This document shows, in pieces, positions 46,405 to 55,220 of a stretch of 64,000 nucleotides of DNA. The stretch lies in the NCBI RefSeq assembly GCF_014224155.1, contig NZ_JAASUI010000001.1, forward strand, positions 930,001 to 994,000. The letters run 5' to 3'. The position numbers were made by a program, and so were the translations under genes. Numbering within the stretch: the first letter of the stretch is position 1; the number at the start of each line of letters is the position of its first letter. Origin of the DNA: Listeria cossartiae subsp. cossartiae (lineage in GTDB: Bacteria; Bacillota; Bacilli; Lactobacillales; Listeriaceae). The notes beneath the pieces were generated by a model, which saw nothing but the letters and a program-made list of their open reading frames with translations, did no database searches and was not told the DNA's origin.

Positions 46405-47004
46405 ATGAAAAAAACGCTATATTTAATGCGCCACGGCCAAACATTATTTAATCAACGTAAAAAAATTCAAGGTTTTTGCGATGCACCATTAACAGAACTT
46501 GGTATTAAACAAGCTAAAATCGCTGGAAGTTACTTTCAAGAAAATAAGATTGAATTCGATCAAGCTTACAGTTCCACTTCAGAGCGCGCATGCGACACGT
46601 TGGAGCTGATTACTGATAAGAGCTATACTCGGTTAAAAGGGTTGAAAGAATGGAATTTTGGTACGTTTGAAGGGGAGAGCGAGGACTTAAACCCGCCACT
46701 TCCATATGGTGATTTTTTCGCGACATTTGGTGGGGAACGGGAAATGGATTTTAGAGATCGCTTATTGGACACAATGGAGGGTATCATGAGCCAAGATAAG
46801 CATGATACGGTTCTCGCTGTATCTCACGGAGCCGCTTGCGCTCAGTTCGCCCGCTACTGGGAGAAAACGAGCAAAATCGGCAAAGTAACAGGGCTGAAAA
46901 ACTGCTGTATCTTGAAATTTGAATATGAGGATGGCGAATTTACGTTAGTTAATTTTATTAATCATGACTTTGATAGTGGGACGCATATTGAAAGCGCCAA
47001 GTAA
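46405..47004 (+). CDS. Histidine phosphatase family protein (phosphoglycerate mutase-like)
   Basis: A 199-residue member of the histidine phosphatase superfamily. The catalytic RHG motif is in LMRHGQTLFN and the second His in VSHGAACAQF; Arg in STSERACDT completes the active site. It is probably a small-molecule phosphatase rather than a glycolytic mutase. RBS GGGGGAG. Matches the position of lmo1244 in L. monocytogenes, and the LXG cassette begins immediately after it. Confidence 0.9.
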   Translation: MKKTLYLMRHGQTLFNQRKKIQGFCDAPLTELGIKQAKIAGSYFQENKIEFDQAYSSTSERACDTLELITDKSYTRLKGLKEWNFGTFEGESEDLNPPLPYGDFFATFGGEREMDFRDRLLDTMEGIMSQDKHDTVLAVSHGAACAQFARYWEKTSKIGKVTGLKNCCILKFEYEDGEFTLVNFINHDFDSGTHIESAK

Positions 47005-47051
47005 AAAAATTGTAATAGTAGAAAGTTATAGGGAAGGAATACAATTATATG

Positions 47052-47080
47052 GAAGAGGTGTGTTTCACCACCTCTTTTTT
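47052..47080 (+). terminator. Intrinsic terminator after phosphatase gene
   Basis: GAAGAGGTG with CACCTCTT stem, then T6. Confidence 0.85.
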
Positions 47081-47131
47081 GTGTACAATTTTTCTTATTT
47101 TAAAAACTTTTTTTACTTTTCTAATAATCTA

Positions 47132-47160
47132 TTGAAGCTTTTTTCACAATTAGTTATAAT
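47132..47160 (+). promoter_or_regulatory. Promoter of the LXG cassette
   Basis: TTGAAG (47132-47137) and TATAAT (47155-47160) with 17 bp spacing, 46 bp before the first gene. No regulator gene accompanies the cassette. Confidence 0.8.
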
Positions 47161-47205
47161 CGTTATAGTGAATGAATACACAATACAAATAAGAAGGTGG
47201 AAAGA

Positions 47206-47568
47206 ATGTCAAAATATGATGCTGAAATTGTTAGTGCACAACAATCCATCGCGGGACAACAAGAAAAAATACGAAGATTAAGAGAAGTTATCTTAAAAGT
47301 AGAGAGAAAAGGGGAACAAATTGGGACCTTGTCCATTCGCCAAATCGATTTACCATATGATTTTTGGCAAGGTAAATCTGATAGTGTCATGAGAGAAGTA
47401 CTTCAAAGACGATTCCAATTTTGGAATAATCAAAATGTTGTGGTTAGCGAGGTTGTACGGGAGATACAAGCAGAAATAAATCGAACGCAAAATCAAGTAA
47501 GTGATTATCAGGCAGATATTCGCTACTACTCTAATCTAAAACGATTGGAGGAAGAGGTAAGTGTCTGA
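47206..47568 (+). CDS. LXG-cassette helper protein (DUF5082/YwqH-like)
   Basis: A 120-residue, largely helical protein with a coiled coil, resembling DUF5082 (B. subtilis YwqH), the first gene of the ywqHIJK LXG operon. Such small helical partners bind the LXG domain and deliver the effector to the type VII secretion system. ATG 47206 is used since GAAGGTGG precedes it; the GTG at 47197 lies in that RBS. It overlaps the next gene by 8 bp. Confidence 0.8.
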   Translation: MSKYDAEIVSAQQSIAGQQEKIRRLREVILKVERKGEQIGTLSIRQIDLPYDFWQGKSDSVMREVLQRRFQFWNNQNVVVSEVVREIQAEINRTQNQVSDYQADIRYYSNLKRLEEEVSV

Positions 47569-47836
47569 TATACAGGTAAATGAATCAATGATATTAAAAA
47601 GTACTAACCAATTTGCTGGGAAACAACAGATATTTTATAAAAAAGCTTCCTTAGTTGCTCGTAAAAATCAACTAGCATCAACAAATAAAATGCAAGCTAT
47701 TATGGCTAAAATGGACGCGCAAATGGAGCGATTACAGCAGTTTGGCGACCGTACGACACAAGATATAGAAAAAAATTGTGCTGAGTTTGTTAATTTAGAT
47801 AAAAATATGTTAACAGATATGGAAGTAACGGGGTGA
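47561..47836 (+). CDS. LXG-cassette helper protein (DUF5344/YwqI-like)
   Basis: A 91-residue helical protein of the YwqI/DUF5344 type, structurally like WXG100 proteins but without a WXG turn. It starts at GTG 47561, inside the end of the preceding gene, with RBS GGAGGAAGAGG. In characterised systems two such helpers assemble with the LXG domain to make a long helical export complex. Six bases separate it from the effector gene. Confidence 0.8.
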   Translation: MSDIQVNESMILKSTNQFAGKQQIFYKKASLVARKNQLASTNKMQAIMAKMDAQMERLQQFGDRTTQDIEKNCAEFVNLDKNMLTDMEVTG

Positions 47837-47842
47837 ACAAAT

Positions 47843-49411
47843 ATGAAGATAGATGCACGAGAATTAAATGAGCTTGTCAATGAAAATACAGCAGCACTTA
47901 CTAACGAGTATGAAGCATTAAGCGATGCGATAACAGCTACTACTGCATTTACAACAGAAACACAGGAGTTCTTTAAAGGAAAAACCGCCGATGCAAGCCG
48001 TGCTTATTTACAAGAAGTTTACCAACCAATACAACAAAAAATACTGCAAATCAATGAGCAGTTGACAAAAATATTAAAATCTTATCAAGATGATGCAGAA
48101 GCGCAATTCGGAGCAAATGGTCTTGTAGATATTCCAGCTATTCAAATGGAATACAAACTTCATTTGAATCAATTAACTGATCGTGAAATGCAAGAATATC
48201 GTGAATTAAATAACCTTATTCAAGAAGCAAATGAATTTATTGCATTTCCAACGAGTAACTTAGGTTTGTTTGAAGAATTGCATCATGATGGAATAGCCGA
48301 AATTGCAAAAATTAACATGAAGCTGGAAGGTTTTGAAACAAGATGGAGTAAAGAATTTAGTAAGATTGAAAACTTACAAGCTGAACTTGATGCTATGTTG
48401 ACTCAAGTTGATAATAATAAAATAACACCTACAAGTTATCAAGCTGGTATGATTTCGTTTGAAAAAGGAAAAGTAGAGTTTTTGTCCGCAATGAAAATTC
48501 AGTTTGGATTTAATGAGGCAGAAGCTGAAATCATGTACACTTTATACTTAAATTTGCGAAAACAATCAGCCAATGAGGCAGAAGCATTTGAACGTTTTTT
48601 TGCGTATATGGGAGCTTTTTATTATGGAGATAATGAAAAATATGGTTTTGAAGCTTGGGGAATCATTGCAGGTACGCTTAATGAATCTAATTTAAAAGCT
48701 AAACTTTTGGAGTTAGGAATAACTGAGGAGGAGTATAAGATATTAAGCACAGCTATAATTAATCAGCATAATGTCTGTGCTTGGGATAGTGTGGAGGATT
48801 ATACAGCAGCAATATTTGAAGTAGACTATAATGCATTATCTCAAGCTGAACGTGATAGATACACTACTTTATTTGAACAGTTTAACGGAACAATTGATTT
48901 CGCCCACATGTCAGTAACATTAGCTGCTCAATTACATTCGGATGGACTTAAATGGTTTGGAAGTGTATACGGCGGCATTGAGAATGGAGTTTATTCTGCT
49001 GAGGATAATGCAGGATATGCAGGAGATATTTTTGGTGTATTTGATGCTGCACCAAGTATGAGTAACGATGATTATAGAGCCGACTTAGATGCAGTGAATT
49101 TATCCGCTATTATACAGAGTGGTGCGCCAGATGGAATAAAGGCTATTACTGATTATTATAGTAAGATTGAGTCAGGTGAACTAAATCGAGCTAATGAGTT
49201 TTTAAGCAATATTGGAGCTGGTTCTGTTGAAAAAGGCTATACAATAATTGAACAACAGATTACTGACCATATGGTGAACTATTCACAAAAAGGGATAGTT
49301 TTTGATTATTTTAATGGAGGTACAAAAAAAGTAGAAGAACATTTGGTAGTATCTTTTCAATTTTTACAGAACTTAAAAGAAAAGAATAATGAATGGGTGA
49401 ATTATGAATAA
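47843..49411 (+). CDS. LXG-domain polymorphic toxin, C-terminal domain of uncertain type
   Basis: A 522-residue predicted type VII effector. Residues 1-190 are an LXG domain (helical, KIDARELNELVNENTAALT at the start). Residues about 215-300 are a helical linker. The C-terminal toxin region (about 300-522) contains DFAHM (352-356), GYAGDIFG with Asp395 and an acid-rich DDYRADLDAVNL (409-420). That combination of a His and several Asp resembles the pattern seen in cell-envelope-targeting LXG toxins such as TelC, which degrades lipid II outside the membrane; this is an inference from motif appearance only. It overlaps the candidate immunity gene by 8 bp. No T7SS core genes (essC, esaA, essB) lie in the window. 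Confidence 0.82.
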   Translation: MKIDARELNELVNENTAALTNEYEALSDAITATTAFTTETQEFFKGKTADASRAYLQEVYQPIQQKILQINEQLTKILKSYQDDAEAQFGANGLVDIPAIQMEYKLHLNQLTDREMQEYRELNNLIQEANEFIAFPTSNLGLFEELHHDGIAEIAKINMKLEGFETRWSKEFSKIENLQAELDAMLTQVDNNKITPTSYQAGMISFEKGKVEFLSAMKIQFGFNEAEAEIMYTLYLNLRKQSANEAEAFERFFAYMGAFYYGDNEKYGFEAWGIIAGTLNESNLKAKLLELGITEEEYKILSTAIINQHNVCAWDSVEDYTAAIFEVDYNALSQAERDRYTTLFEQFNGTIDFAHMSVTLAAQLHSDGLKWFGSVYGGIENGVYSAEDNAGYAGDIFGVFDAAPSMSNDDYRADLDAVNLSAIIQSGAPDGIKAITDYYSKIESGELNRANEFLSNIGAGSVEKGYTIIEQQITDHMVNYSQKGIVFDYFNGGTKKVEEHLVVSFQFLQNLKEKNNEWVNYE

Positions 49412-50093
49412 TAAAGTAAAATATATTTTAAAAATATTACTAGGAGTTTTGATGTTATGTCTTTCTATGTGGCTTTTTTTAAACTCAATACAGCAAATTA
49501 GTTGGCTGAAAAATAGTAGTATAGAAGATAGAACACGGTACTTTTTACAAGAAAAATTTAATGATGATTGGAAAGATATTTCCCCGAATTTAGCATTTGA
49601 TTTCAATGTTGAAAGTGGTCGGAATAAATTAATGTCAGAGCATTTTGAGATATCCGCGCAGGTCGAAAATAGAAAAGATGATTTGCACACATTTAACTCT
49701 AAAAAGAAAAGTGAGTTCAGTAAACTTATTGTATTTGATATCAAAGTAAATAAAAATGTAAAAGCAAGCACTAAGCTTGAAAAGAGCCAGACAATATATG
49801 TAAATCAATTACCTTTAAAAGAGAACAAAGAAATCTATACACTTCAGTTTTCTAATGATATTTATCAACCAGATCGGAAAATGGAACAAGCATTGGGTAT
49901 GCAGTCATCAGACGTTGTAGACAGTGTAACTTCTTCTCAGGCAAAGTATCAAATTTTACTTGAGCAGATTACGACAAAAGAATTATCAAACAAAAAACTA
50001 ACAAAGAATATGATACTTTTACTTAGCGTTTTTGTTCTGGGAGCTTATGTATATTTAATAATTATTAAACCAGTAATAATTATTAAAAAGTAG
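49404..50093 (+). CDS. Two-helix membrane protein, candidate immunity protein for the LXG toxin
   Basis: A 229-residue protein with an N-terminal membrane helix (about 7-29), a soluble domain of about 165 residues rich in Lys/Asp and beta strands, and a C-terminal helix (about 200-223). Its start overlaps the toxin stop by 8 bp, the normal toxin-immunity arrangement. Both termini in the cytoplasm would put the middle domain outside the cell, fitting protection against a toxin that acts on the outer face of the membrane or on cell-wall precursors (compare TipC for TelC). Not recognised as a known immunity family. Confidence 0.75.
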   Translation: MNNKVKYILKILLGVLMLCLSMWLFLNSIQQISWLKNSSIEDRTRYFLQEKFNDDWKDISPNLAFDFNVESGRNKLMSEHFEISAQVENRKDDLHTFNSKKKSEFSKLIVFDIKVNKNVKASTKLEKSQTIYVNQLPLKENKEIYTLQFSNDIYQPDRKMEQALGMQSSDVVDSVTSSQAKYQILLEQITTKELSNKKLTKNMILLLSVFVLGAYVYLIIIKPVIIIKK

Positions 50094-50138
50094 AAAAAGC
50101 GAAGTAACTCGAGCCCAATCGAGTTACTTCGCTTTTTC
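50094..50138. terminator. Strong bidirectional terminator
   Basis: AAAAAGCGAAGTAACTCGA and its complement form a 19-bp perfect stem, flanked by A5/T5. It ends both the LXG cassette and the minus-strand gene at 50142. Confidence 0.95.
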
Positions 50139-50141
50139 ACG

Positions 50142-50402
50142 TCATTGAAACAAATTCTTTATTTTATCCAAAAACCCACCAGTTAATTCATTCGCGGTAT
50201 CTTGCAAGTTTTCCGTAAGTCCGCTTGTTTTATCTTGCAGATTTTCTGTTAAGTTCGTCGCTTCATTCTGTAAATTTTCTGTGACATTGCTCGCTTGTTC
50301 GCCAAGCTCAGATGCTTTGTTTGTTGCCTCTTCTGTCAGTGTTCCTAGGTTTTCCAGGGGCAGGGACTCGGTAACTTTATTCTTCAAATCATCTAAATTC
50401 AT
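50142..50402 (-). CDS. Small LEA-like protein with 11-residue repeats
   Basis: An 86-residue hydrophilic protein of repeating 11-mers (TENLQNEATNL, TENLQDKTSGL, TENLQDTANEL), predicted amphipathic helix, as in group 3 LEA and YtxH/CsbD-like stress proteins. No signal peptide. RBS AAGGAGGAAA. Members in other bacteria protect proteins and membranes in desiccation or are general-stress genes; here the role is unknown. Matches the position of lmo1245. Confidence 0.85.
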   Translation of the reverse strand: MNLDDLKNKVTESLPLENLGTLTEEATNKASELGEQASNVTENLQNEATNLTENLQDKTSGLTENLQDTANELTGGFLDKIKNLFQ

Positions 50403-50525
50403 TGTTTCCTCCTTATTTTGGGGGCTTAGAGTTCATTCTAAAGGAAGATGCGGCGAACTACAAACAATTCGTACCGTCATTTGTGAAAAAATATGGTATG
50501 ATGATAGGAGGAAATGAGGACTGAC

Positions 50526-51938
50526 ATGACGAATTTAAAATTAAGTGAAGAAATTAAAAGAGCGATTAATGAACTAGGATATACAGAAGCAACGCCTGTT
50601 CAAAAAGCAGTAATTCCAGTTGCCTTAACAGGAGAAGATATCGTTGCTAAATCACAAACTGGTAGTGGGAAAACAGCGGCATTCGCTATTCCAATTGCTG
50701 AACAAGTCGTTTGGGAAGAGAACAAGCCACAAGCGCTAATTATCGTTCCAACGAGAGAGCTTGCAATGCAAGTTAAAACAGAATGCACGAACATTGGTCG
50801 ATTTAAACGCGTGAAAGCAGCAGCCATATACGGACAATCACCATTTGCTAAACAAAAACTAGAATTAAGCCAAAAAAATCATATTGTCGTTGGGACACCT
50901 GGCCGACTACTGGATCACATTGAAAAAGGCTCACTGCATGTCGATAAAGTAGCTCATTTAGTTTTAGATGAAGTAGACGAAATGTTAAGCATGGGCTTTA
51001 TTGATCAAGTGGAAGACATTCTTAGCCGTTTACCAAAAGAGCGCCAAAATCTATTTTTCTCTGCGACTATGCCAGAAGAAATGCAAGATTTAATCAAACG
51101 TTATCAAGATAATCCAATGGTAATTGAAATGGCGTCAGAAAAAACGAACCCGATTTTCCATGTGGAGATGCAAACGGACAATAAAGAAAAAACATTAAAA
51201 GACGTTTTGATAACAGAAAATCCAGATAGTGCGATTATTTTTTGCAACACGAAAAATCAAGTAGATGAGCTAACGGATTTACTCGATTTAAGAGTTAGCA
51301 AAATTCATGGCGGTTTAAGACAAGAAGACCGTTTTCGTGCGATGGATGATTTTAAAAGCGGCAAATCGCGCTTCTTAATTGCGACAGATGTGGCGGGGCG
51401 CGGGATTGATGTAGATAATGTGTCGCTCGTGATTAACTACGATTTGCCGATTGAAAAAGAAAACTATGTCCACCGAATCGGTCGTACTGGCCGTGCTGGA
51501 AAAAGCGGGAAGGCGATTAGCTTCGTGAAGACGAATGAAAATCCACTTTTGCGCGACATAGAAGAATTGCTGCATATCACGATTGAAAAAAAACGCAAAC
51601 CGACTATCATTGAAGTAAGAGCAAATGAAGAAGCTTTCCACAAAAAACAACAAAAGCGCCCGGTAATTAAAAAAGCGCGCGGTGAAAAATTAAATAAAAA
51701 CATCATGAAACTTTACTTTAACGGCGGCAAAAAGAAAAAAATCCGCGCGGTAGATTTTGTTGGTACTATTTCTAAACTAGAAGGCATTACAGCAGAAGAT
51801 ATTGGTATTATTACGATTGAGGATCATGTTTCTTTTGTCGAAATTTTAAATGGAAAAGGTCCAGCTGTTCTCGACATGATGCGTTCTCGCAAAGTGAAGG
51901 GTAGACGCCTGAAAGTAAACGAAGCCAGAAAGCGATAA
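50526..51938 (+). CDS. dbpA: DEAD-box RNA helicase, DbpA/YxiN type
   Basis: A 470-residue RNA helicase. All motifs are present: Q motif (GYTEATPVQ), I (SQTGSGKT), Ia (PTRELA), II (DEVD), III (SAT), V and VI ([10 protein letters not shown]). After the helicase core a C-terminal domain (about 395-470, [24 protein letters not shown]) matches the DbpA RNA-binding domain that recognises 23S rRNA hairpin 92, so the likely role is large-subunit assembly. The ATG at 50526 (RBS GAGG, 6-base spacing) is preferred to the ATG at 50514, which is too close to AGGAGG. Confidence 0.93.
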   Translation: MTNLKLSEEIKRAINELGYTEATPVQKAVIPVALTGEDIVAKSQTGSGKTAAFAIPIAEQVVWEENKPQALIIVPTRELAMQVKTECTNIGRFKRVKAAAIYGQSPFAKQKLELSQKNHIVVGTPGRLLDHIEKGSLHVDKVAHLVLDEVDEMLSMGFIDQVEDILSRLPKERQNLFFSATMPEEMQDLIKRYQDNPMVIEMASEKTNPIFHVEMQTDNKEKTLKDVLITENPDSAIIFCNTKNQVDELTDLLDLRVSKIHGGLRQEDRFRAMDDFKSGKSRFLIATDVAGRGIDVDNVSLVINYDLPIEKENYVHRIGRTGRAGKSGKAISFVKTNENPLLRDIEELLHITIEKKRKPTIIEVRANEEAFHKKQQKRPVIKKARGEKLNKNIMKLYFNGGKKKKIRAVDFVGTISKLEGITAEDIGIITIEDHVSFVEILNGKGPAVLDMMRSRKVKGRRLKVNEARKR

Positions 51939-51962
51939 TATTAAGTAAAGAAGGTTTCAAGT

Positions 51963-52226
51963 ATGGAGAGGCCCAGTAATAAGCTTATTCTTATGGTATT
52001 GAATGTTGTTAAAAATCCAATATATAACATAAAATCATTGACCATTCATTTTTTGCAAACAGACATCGTTGGCGGTTCTACAAGAAATGAGCTGTTATAT
52101 TGTACTTATTGGCTTGAGTTTCATGGGTTTATTCAGAGAGACGAAAATAATAGTAAACAAAAATATTACAGCATAACCAAACAAGGTGATTTTTTACTTC
52201 AAAAAATAAAACATGAACTTTCATGA
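51963..52226 (+). CDS. Small winged-helix protein
   Basis: An 87-residue predicted winged-helix DNA-binding protein: helices about 8-22 and 24-33, recognition helix in STRNELLYCTYWLEFHGF, and wing QKYYSITKQGDFLLQKI. It follows dbpA after 24 bp with RBS AGAAGG-like and is probably co-transcribed. Target genes are unknown. It resembles PadR/MarR C-terminal wings but is too short for either family. Confidence 0.75.
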   Translation: MERPSNKLILMVLNVVKNPIYNIKSLTIHFLQTDIVGGSTRNELLYCTYWLEFHGFIQRDENNSKQKYYSITKQGDFLLQKIKHELS

Positions 52227-52297
52227 TTTAGTCACACTTTGTTCACATCTATTCGTTATATTAAGAGTAACCTTTTTTCAATGAAATATCTCACCTG

Positions 52298-52340
52298 GCA
52301 GCATCCGTCTCCCTACAAAACGCGGATGCTGCTCTTTTTG
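52298..52340 (+). terminator. GC-rich hairpin with T-run; possible end of a short RNA
   Basis: GGCAGCATCCG with CGGATGCTGC stem, 13-base loop, then T5. It may end the dbpA transcript. A TATATT at 52257-52262 could also start a short RNA of about 75 nt ending here. Confidence 0.75.
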
Positions 52341-52390
52341 TGCGTGGAATTATGCTATACTAAGTAAAACTGAAAATGGAAGGTGACATC

Positions 52391-52867
52391 GTGTACAAAT
52401 ACACCATTTGTTTTATACAAAGAGGAGACCAAATTTTATTATTAAATCGACAAAAAGCACCATGGATGGGAAGTTGGAATGGTGTTGGCGGGAAAATTGA
52501 ACCGGGGGAAGCGCTTATCAATTCCATTCAGCGTGAGATTACTGAAGAAACCGGGATTGCTCCAGCTGATTACGAAATCCGGGATATTGGCGAAATGATA
52601 TGGTTTGTAAATGAAGAATACCTAGGTGGAATGCATTTGTTTTTTGCAAAACTGCCAAACGATTATCATTATCCAACCCCACGTGCGATGGATGAAGGGA
52701 TTTTAGATTTTAAAGAACGCCACTGGGTCTTTGATGAGGAAAATACAGGTGTGGTGAGTTATTTATCGTATATTTTCCAGCATGTACAAGACACGACGAC
52801 ACGAATAAAAATCACTACAAAATACCAAGGGAAAACCTTACTACATATTAGTCACCAAGTCATATAA
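52391..52867 (+). CDS. Nudix hydrolase (MutT/8-oxo-dGTPase-like)
   Basis: A 158-residue Nudix enzyme with a full Nudix box (GKIEPGEALINSIQREITEE, then TGI). N-terminal segment YTICFIQRGDQILLLNRQKAPWMGSWNGVGG is typical of the MutT/YtkD group that cleans oxidised nucleotides. The start is set at GTG 52391, 6 bases after GGAAGGTGA; TATACT at 52356-52361 is the -10 box. Substrate cannot be assigned from sequence. Confidence 0.88.
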   Translation: MYKYTICFIQRGDQILLLNRQKAPWMGSWNGVGGKIEPGEALINSIQREITEETGIAPADYEIRDIGEMIWFVNEEYLGGMHLFFAKLPNDYHYPTPRAMDEGILDFKERHWVFDEENTGVVSYLSYIFQHVQDTTTRIKITTKYQGKTLLHISHQVI

Positions 52868-52897
52868 AAAAAGCATTGCGACCACTCGCAATGCTTC
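52867..52897 (-). terminator. Terminator for minus-strand genes
   Basis: AGCATTGCGA with TCGCAATGCT stem, followed by T7 on the minus strand only. Confidence 0.8.
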
Positions 52898-52904
52898 CGC
52901 TCTA

Positions 52905-53150
52905 TCAAGACGTTGTAAAATAACTCGCTTCCCAACGACTAATCAAATTTTTCGCATCCTCCGTGGATAACTTTTTATGTCCGATAATCTGCTCTTTAGC
53001 AATTTCGATACTTTCAAAGTGATCAATTAAACGTTGCGATGGATTATTAATGTACACATCACGAAGTTGAATCGATTGGCGTTTTTCATTTTCGATGCCT
53101 CTAGCTCCTACGATATAGCCCGCAGCAGTAATCAGTAATAATTTATTCAT
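52905..53150 (-). CDS. Small hypothetical protein, coupled to MFS gene
   Basis: An 81-residue protein with a short hydrophobic start (LLLITAAGYIVGARG) and an otherwise charged helical body. Its ATG at 53150 overlaps the TGA of the MFS gene by 4 bp (ATGA), and GGGAGCGAAG is the RBS, so translation is coupled to the transporter. Unknown function; the gene pair is conserved in Listeria (lmo1249/lmo1250 positions). Confidence 0.75.
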   Translation of the reverse strand: MNKLLLITAAGYIVGARGIENEKRQSIQLRDVYINNPSQRLIDHFESIEIAKEQIIGHKKLSTEDAKNLISRWEASYFTTS

Positions 53151-54352
53151 AGTTCTTCGCTCCCTTTTAGTTGTTCTTGCACGCCACTGGACACTTTTTT
53201 TCTGGATAAAAACATATAGATAAAGACGCACACAAATGCGATAGCGCCAGCGATAATGTAAATGCCTTGGAATGAGAGTACATGATGAATTTCACCCATA
53301 ATATAAGGCCCAATCCCAAGCCCTAAATCAAGTCCGATAAAGTAAGTAGATAAGCCAATCCCAATGCGGTGAGGCTCGCAAACTTTCAAACAAACAGCTT
53401 GCCCATTTGACATAAAGGTCCCGTAACCTAAACCAATCAAGCCACCCGAAATAAGTAAAACAAGACTGGAGGTTGCCGTACTTAGCACAACCAAACCAAC
53501 TGCTAAAAAGAGATAACTCGGATACATCACATATTTTTCACCTTTAGCATCAAATAATTTTCCAGACATCGGCCGAGTAAATGTAATAACAAGCGCATAA
53601 ACGACAAAGAAAAATGTCCCAGCGCTCACTAAATTGATTTCTCTTGCGTAAGAAGCAAGGAATGTAAGCACGCTCGAATAAGAAATCCCCATCAAAAAAG
53701 CAATAAATGTAATCGGAATAACTTTAGTTTCAATAAAACTTTTAACCGTCCAAGTTTGTAACGCTTTGCGATGCTCTGTCGTTAAAACAATATTTTTCAC
53801 TGGCAAATAGAAGCAAAGTAGTGCAGTTAAAAAGACAATCATCGTAGAGAAAACAATAATCGTATAAAAGTTCGTTTTGCTCAGTAGAATCATCCCTATA
53901 AATGGCCCAATCGCAGCAGCGAGGCTCGTACTAAGACCATAATAATTAATCCCTTCACCATTTCGAGAATTAGGAATATAGGCTGTTACAATCGCATTGG
54001 TAGCTGTTGAGGTTGTCCCGTAAGCGAACCCATTTAAAAAGCGAATAACGAACATAATCGCAATCGTCGGCATGTATAAGTAAGCCAGCGTCGTTACTAA
54101 GAAAAATAAAATCCCAAATCTTAAAACACGCTTACGGCCAAACAGTTCGAGCTTTTTCCCCATGTAAAGCCGTGCGAGAAGCGTTCCGATAATATAAATC
54201 CCGGACGCAAATCCTGCTTCGCCAAGTGACGCATTCAATTCTTCCTGCGCGATAACGGCGATAATCACCATAAGCAAATAATAAACGAGATAAACGACAA
54301 AGTTAATCAATGTTATTAAGACAAAACCCTTGTTAAATAATTTTTCTTTCAT
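53147..54352 (-). CDS. MFS transporter (multidrug-type)
   Basis: A 401-residue major facilitator protein with 12 predicted transmembrane helices, the A-like motif LARLYMGKKLELFGRKRVLR after helix 2 and a motif-B/C-like stretch in helices 4-5 (RFLNGFAYGTTSTATNAIV). It resembles drug-efflux DHA1 transporters. RBS AGGAAGGG. A Crp/Fnr-family gene is divergently transcribed 204 bp away, suggesting control of the pump by that regulator. Confidence 0.9.
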   Translation of the reverse strand: MKEKLFNKGFVLITLINFVVYLVYYLLMVIIAVIAQEELNASLGEAGFASGIYIIGTLLARLYMGKKLELFGRKRVLRFGILFFLVTTLAYLYMPTIAIMFVIRFLNGFAYGTTSTATNAIVTAYIPNSRNGEGINYYGLSTSLAAAIGPFIGMILLSKTNFYTIIVFSTMIVFLTALLCFYLPVKNIVLTTEHRKALQTWTVKSFIETKVIPITFIAFLMGISYSSVLTFLASYAREINLVSAGTFFFVVYALVITFTRPMSGKLFDAKGEKYVMYPSYLFLAVGLVVLSTATSSLVLLISGGLIGLGYGTFMSNGQAVCLKVCEPHRIGIGLSTYFIGLDLGLGIGPYIMGEIHHVLSFQGIYIIAGAIAFVCVFIYMFLSRKKVSSGVQEQLKGSEEL

Positions 54353-54460
54353 AAAATAAAATCCCTTCCTACATATAATTTGTAATTTATCTCAGCGACA
54401 AACAGTATTATAGGGGAAATTGGAAGAGGATACTTTTTAATTTGGTAATTATTTCTGATA

Positions 54461-54487
54461 TATACAAATTTGTATAACATATGTTGA
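54461..54487. promoter_or_regulatory. Overlapping palindromes between MFS and Crp/Fnr genes
   Basis: TATACAAATTTGTATA (54461-54476) is a perfect 16-bp palindrome. ATAACATATGTTGA (54474-54487) overlaps it and matches 12 of 14 positions implied by the PrfA-box consensus TTAACANNTGTTAA. Both lie in the divergent intergenic region and are good candidates for Crp/Fnr-family binding sites. Confidence 0.65.
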
Positions 54488-54556
54488 AAAAATAGGGAAT
54501 AGTATTTTGTATGATTAATATGCTTTAACTGGAATGACAAAAAGGAGGTTAAGAAC

Positions 54557-55216
54557 ATGAAGCAAAATATTCTTAATAATTATGTAAGCACAAATGATTT
54601 TCCAGTTATCACAAGGGGAAAACGCAAATATTTAACTTACGAGGGACTTGAGGATTCTTATGTCTACATACTAAAAAAAGGGATTATTAAAACAAGTATT
54701 ATTTCAAGGGATGGTAGGGAGTTTAACTTAAATTACATTAATAAAATGGATATCATTTCGCTATTAAAAGATGAGTATTCCCAGTTTGCCAATGCACCAT
54801 TTAACATTCGCGTGGAGTCGGATACGGCAGAACTGTACCAAGTTGATCGGGTGAGGTTTTGGAAAGATGTGAACCGCGATGTGGATTTGCAAATTTATGT
54901 GAAAGATTATTATCGGACACGACTTTTGCAATCAATTAAAAAGATGCAGCAAATGTTGATGAATGGGAAACTTGGAGCGATTTGTACGCAACTCTATGAA
55001 CTGTATACACTGTTTGGCGTGGAAATAGCAGAAGAGCAGTATTTGATTGATTTTCTAGTAAGCAATGAAGAAATTGGTCATTTTTGCGGGATAAATTCAG
55101 CAAGCAGTGTGAACCGGATTTTCCAACAACTCAAAAAAGAAGGCGTCATTACGATGCAAAATCGCTATATTATTATTAAAAAATTAGATGTTATTCAAGA
55201 AAATGTGATTTTTTAA
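54557..55216 (+). CDS. Crp/Fnr (PrfA-like) family transcriptional regulator
   Basis: A 219-residue regulator: N-terminal cyclic-nucleotide-type beta barrel (about 15-115), a dimerisation helix (about 115-145) and a C-terminal HTH (about 165-200, SNEEIGHFCGINSASSVNRIFQQLKKEGV). No Cys cluster for an Fe-S sensor. Its family in Listeria includes PrfA. RBS AAAGGAGG. It is divergent to the MFS gene and probably binds the palindromes at 54461-54487. Matches the position of lmo1251. Confidence 0.9.
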   Translation: MKQNILNNYVSTNDFPVITRGKRKYLTYEGLEDSYVYILKKGIIKTSIISRDGREFNLNYINKMDIISLLKDEYSQFANAPFNIRVESDTAELYQVDRVRFWKDVNRDVDLQIYVKDYYRTRLLQSIKKMQQMLMNGKLGAICTQLYELYTLFGVEIAEEQYLIDFLVSNEEIGHFCGINSASSVNRIFQQLKKEGVITMQNRYIIIKKLDVIQENVIF

Positions 55217-55220
55217 CAGA

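Noticed and set aside
47132..50093. A complete type VII secretion locus
   Set aside because: No EssC-type ATPase, EsaA, EssB or WXG100 substrate gene is present; only the effector cassette is.
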